Source of the DNA: Scolanthus callimorphus
Taxonomy: Eukaryota; Cnidaria; Anthozoa; Actiniaria; Edwardsiidae
Direction: 5' to 3'
Assembly (NCBI GenBank): GCA_033964015.1
Contig: JAWWUD010000097.1
Span: forward strand, 1 to 64,000
DNA length: 64,000 bases
Shown here: piece after piece, positions 61,358 through 64,000 of the stretch
Layout of the letters: each line of letters starts with the position of its first letter
How positions within the stretch are numbered: the stretch's first letter is position 1
Made by a program: the position numbers and the translations under genes
The notes under the pieces: model-generated
The model's database searches: none
The model's input: the letters and a program-made list of their open reading frames with translations, nothing else
Told to the model about the DNA's origin: nothing

Positions 61358-64000
61358 GCTATGAAGAAACAGCAAAAATGGTGTTATGAAATGGTAATTT
61401 AAAAATCATGGCAGTCATTCTTTTGCATTTTTAACAGGCTTGGAGGCAGGTAATAAAATATTTGTATACACTCTAAGGTTCAAGGCTGAGGTTGCACTAT
61501 TTCTAATGTTTTACATGTACCTGTAGTTAGAAAAGAGATTGTAAGTCTATGTTATTTCAATTTACTATAAGAGGGATTTATGATTGCACTGGGAATATTT
61601 TCTTTTTATTTCTCTCATGTTACTTGCAAATTTAATATATAATATTCTCTTAAACTTATCGAATTCTGTACAAAATGTATTTCAGATATTCCATGAATAG
61701 GTTTCAGGTTAAATTGAACTTTCAGTGGTTGAACAGTTGTTTATTTGAGACAACAATTAAGAATAAAGTAACTTAGTAAAACAATAAGATATTATAATGT
61801 AAACGACAATGAAAAAACATCTCTGTTTCTGTTTCCCTGAGTCGGAGAGCAGCATATATTTTTACTGATTCAAAACACTATACTTTGAGACTTAATAACT
61901 ATTTCAAACTTGCTGATCACTACTGCAGCATAATATTGATTGATTACATATTGGCCTTGTATTTTTAGAAGGAGCTTCAAATTTGAAGTAATAGCATTAG
62001 AGAGCCTTGAGGGTATATGTATTCTGATTCTGTATATAAATTAAATGTTATAGGACTTTCACTAGGACAGCTGAATTGGCTAAGTGAAATGAATTCTCAT
62101 TATTTTGTCATAAGAAAAATAAATGTGAAGATGAGATAAATAGCAAAAACATGATAAAGGAATGCTTGTAAAATTCTAAGGAAATGAGGGTTTATTGATC
62201 TCAACATTGTTTACAAAAGTATGACAGTGAGCTCTTATTGGTATATTTTGAAAACATCTGAAATTCAAAACATACAATATGTATTTTGAATATTGCACCT
62301 GTTATACAAAGAAAGAAACTGAAAAAGGAAAAGGTAATTTAGGACTTATCCACTTGCAATTTAGCCCCTTCTCCTGCGTCGCGTAAAGTTCTACCCGATT
62401 TGATACAATTTTGCAAATTTCCTGGCAAAAGTGCTGACTTAATTTCCATAATTTATCGTCCATGCACAATGACAAGAGGTTTAAGGTCAATTTCAATGCA
62501 AACAGAAGCACAAACTAAGCGTGGCGAATTGGCATAATCCTCATAGACATAGGGAGAAAATTTCTCAAGCGCAAAAATCAAAACATTGGTAATAAACACG
62601 GAGATTGCGGAATAAACCGCACAGAAATTAGATATTCAGCTCCGCAATGGTACTTTCGACTATTAATTAGGGGTCCCTTTGTTTCTCCTCGCATTATATA
62701 GCTTTTGCTTTCTTTTAATTTAACGCTTTTGGTACCGACGCGAAAGGAAATTAACATAATTTTACAGTGTGAAGCAGCAGACAAGCTCATCAATACAGTT
62801 ATCGTGGATAAGCTATCTCCTACGGGAAATACCAATGCAATAAAAACAACAAGAAATAAATACTGTATAAAAGGAAAACAAGCAAGCTGAGAGTCATGCA
62901 ACTATATAACCACGAGGTTTTGAAGATCTTGTAGGTGTGGTTTCATCATGCAGGCTACATCAAGTTGATCCAGCCCAGATCTCTCCGAAACAACCACAGT
63001 GAAATTCACAAGTAACCGGTCAAGCGGCGATTTTCGTGGTGTACTGGATTTATAACTAGTAGCACTCGAGAGCTTGTAAGCTTCTTTGACTGAGATTAAT
63101 AAATTTACAAGAGTTTTTGCCGTAAACAATAGAAATGCATTAAAACATCTCCGCTTTATAAGTAACCCGATAGCCGCTCACATGCACCAGGGTCAATTTT
63201 ACCATTTACGTGAATCAGTCAAAGATGCTCAATGAAATCTCCAAATCTTCAGCAGATGTACATAAGGAAATGTTTCCAAATAAACCACCTTTCCTACCTT
63301 CAAAGCCAATACACGGGATCAAGTCTTCAGTACTTGTTTTGTGCAAAGCTTTTCGAGTATTTGTCTCTAGCTGTTTGGTATTTCTTGACTCGGTAGTTCG
63401 CCTTGCGGTTGGAGAAGTTTAGAAGTCTGCAAAACCCGACAACTTAGAATAATTGAATTTCAATGTGATCAGATTAGAACAGAAACTATATAATGTTAGA
63501 CTAGGGACGGCAAAACTACCGTAACTGGCTAAGATTGGGGGGAAATGTAGTCAAATCTACAAGGCAGTGAAGCCACCTCCTCCTTGTCCAGAGTCCCGCC
63601 GGCCGGTGCAGTGTGACACTTGACGCCACGCGAACCTGTCCGACCGGAAGCTCGGGCATTCCGGAAATTAACGAATTTATTCCGGTCAATTATCGATCTA
63701 AATGTTCGCCTCGTTCGGCAATCGGCTTTGTATATCACTTTCTAAATGATTTAAAATTAATTCCTTGTTACCCTATCTTATTCAAATATTGTTTATAATT
63801 TTCTGTTCATTTTCCTCACCTAAGTCACTATGAAAATGGCTTTCCAGTTTGTGTCTTGCTTCACATATTCTAATGTGAAAGCATTTTGACGATAAAAATT
63901 ACTGCTCATAGTAGTCGCGCCTTCGCCGTGTTCTATTTCTGCGTTATTTTGTAAAATGAGATTCTTTCTCCATAGACACAACAAAAATTAATACATCACC
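61358..64000. other. Upstream region of ATP1A, no supported coding gene
   Basis: AT-rich sequence 5' of the ATP1A start on the minus strand. Short open frames lack recognisable domains. A small GC- and CpG-rich patch at about 63590-63670 (GTCCCGCCGGCCGGTG) stands out and could mark a non-coding first exon or promoter, but this is only inferred from composition. Confidence 0.4.

Overview
The window is eukaryotic nuclear DNA and most likely comes from an anthozoan cnidarian (stony coral or close relative). I infer this from interrupted genes with GT-AG introns, high similarity of the encoded proteins to animal families, an intronless Shaker-type potassium channel, TSP1-repeat membrane proteins, and a dense load of short palindromic non-autonomous DNA transposons. 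The species assignment is inference; no search was run. I found no rRNA, tRNA, CRISPR array or coding transposon.

Layout, left to right. (1) 0.6-7.1 kb, + strand: a DUF885-family putative metallohydrolase whose first visible exon carries apparent frameshifts; six downstream exons join cleanly to 620 residues. The flank at 0.9-2.5 kb holds a TIR element filled with a 55-bp minisatellite, a short sibling of it, and a G-rich TIR element. (2) 10.5-11.7 kb, - strand: an intronless Kv1-like channel subunit with an unusual S4 and S6 gate. (3) 17.0-19.5 kb, - strand, and 23.2-29.7 kb, + strand: two divergently oriented type I membrane protein genes. Each has a TSP1 exon, a transmembrane exon and a single-exon cytoplasmic tail, with identical intron phases but unrelated tails. 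The + strand tail is about 1,490 residues, with eight YxxL motifs, pYxN motifs, a 522-bp internal duplication and about 17 copies of a 21-residue repeat. (4) 29.7-32.8 kb: nested palindromic and tandem repeats. (5) 32.8-40.5 kb, - strand: complete ZPR1 gene, 12 coding exons, 435 residues. (6) 41.1-42.4 kb, - strand: intronless C2-domain protein resembling C2CD6. (7) 43.6-61.4 kb, - strand: complete Na+/K+-ATPase alpha subunit, 23 coding exons, 1,082 residues, with charged residues at both classical ouabain-border positions. Its introns host many mobile elements, a (CCCCT)n tract, a CAG repeat and a decayed copy of exon 2.

How the genes relate: they do not form a pathway. ZPR1, the C2CD6-like gene and ATP1A lie head to tail on the minus strand. 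The sodium pump and the Kv-type channel both concern membrane excitability, but they are separate loci. The TSP1 pair is the least ordinary gene content and is the best candidate for something undescribed. The exon coordinates rest on my own joining of splice sites with phase checks; every gene model listed sums to a whole number of codons.
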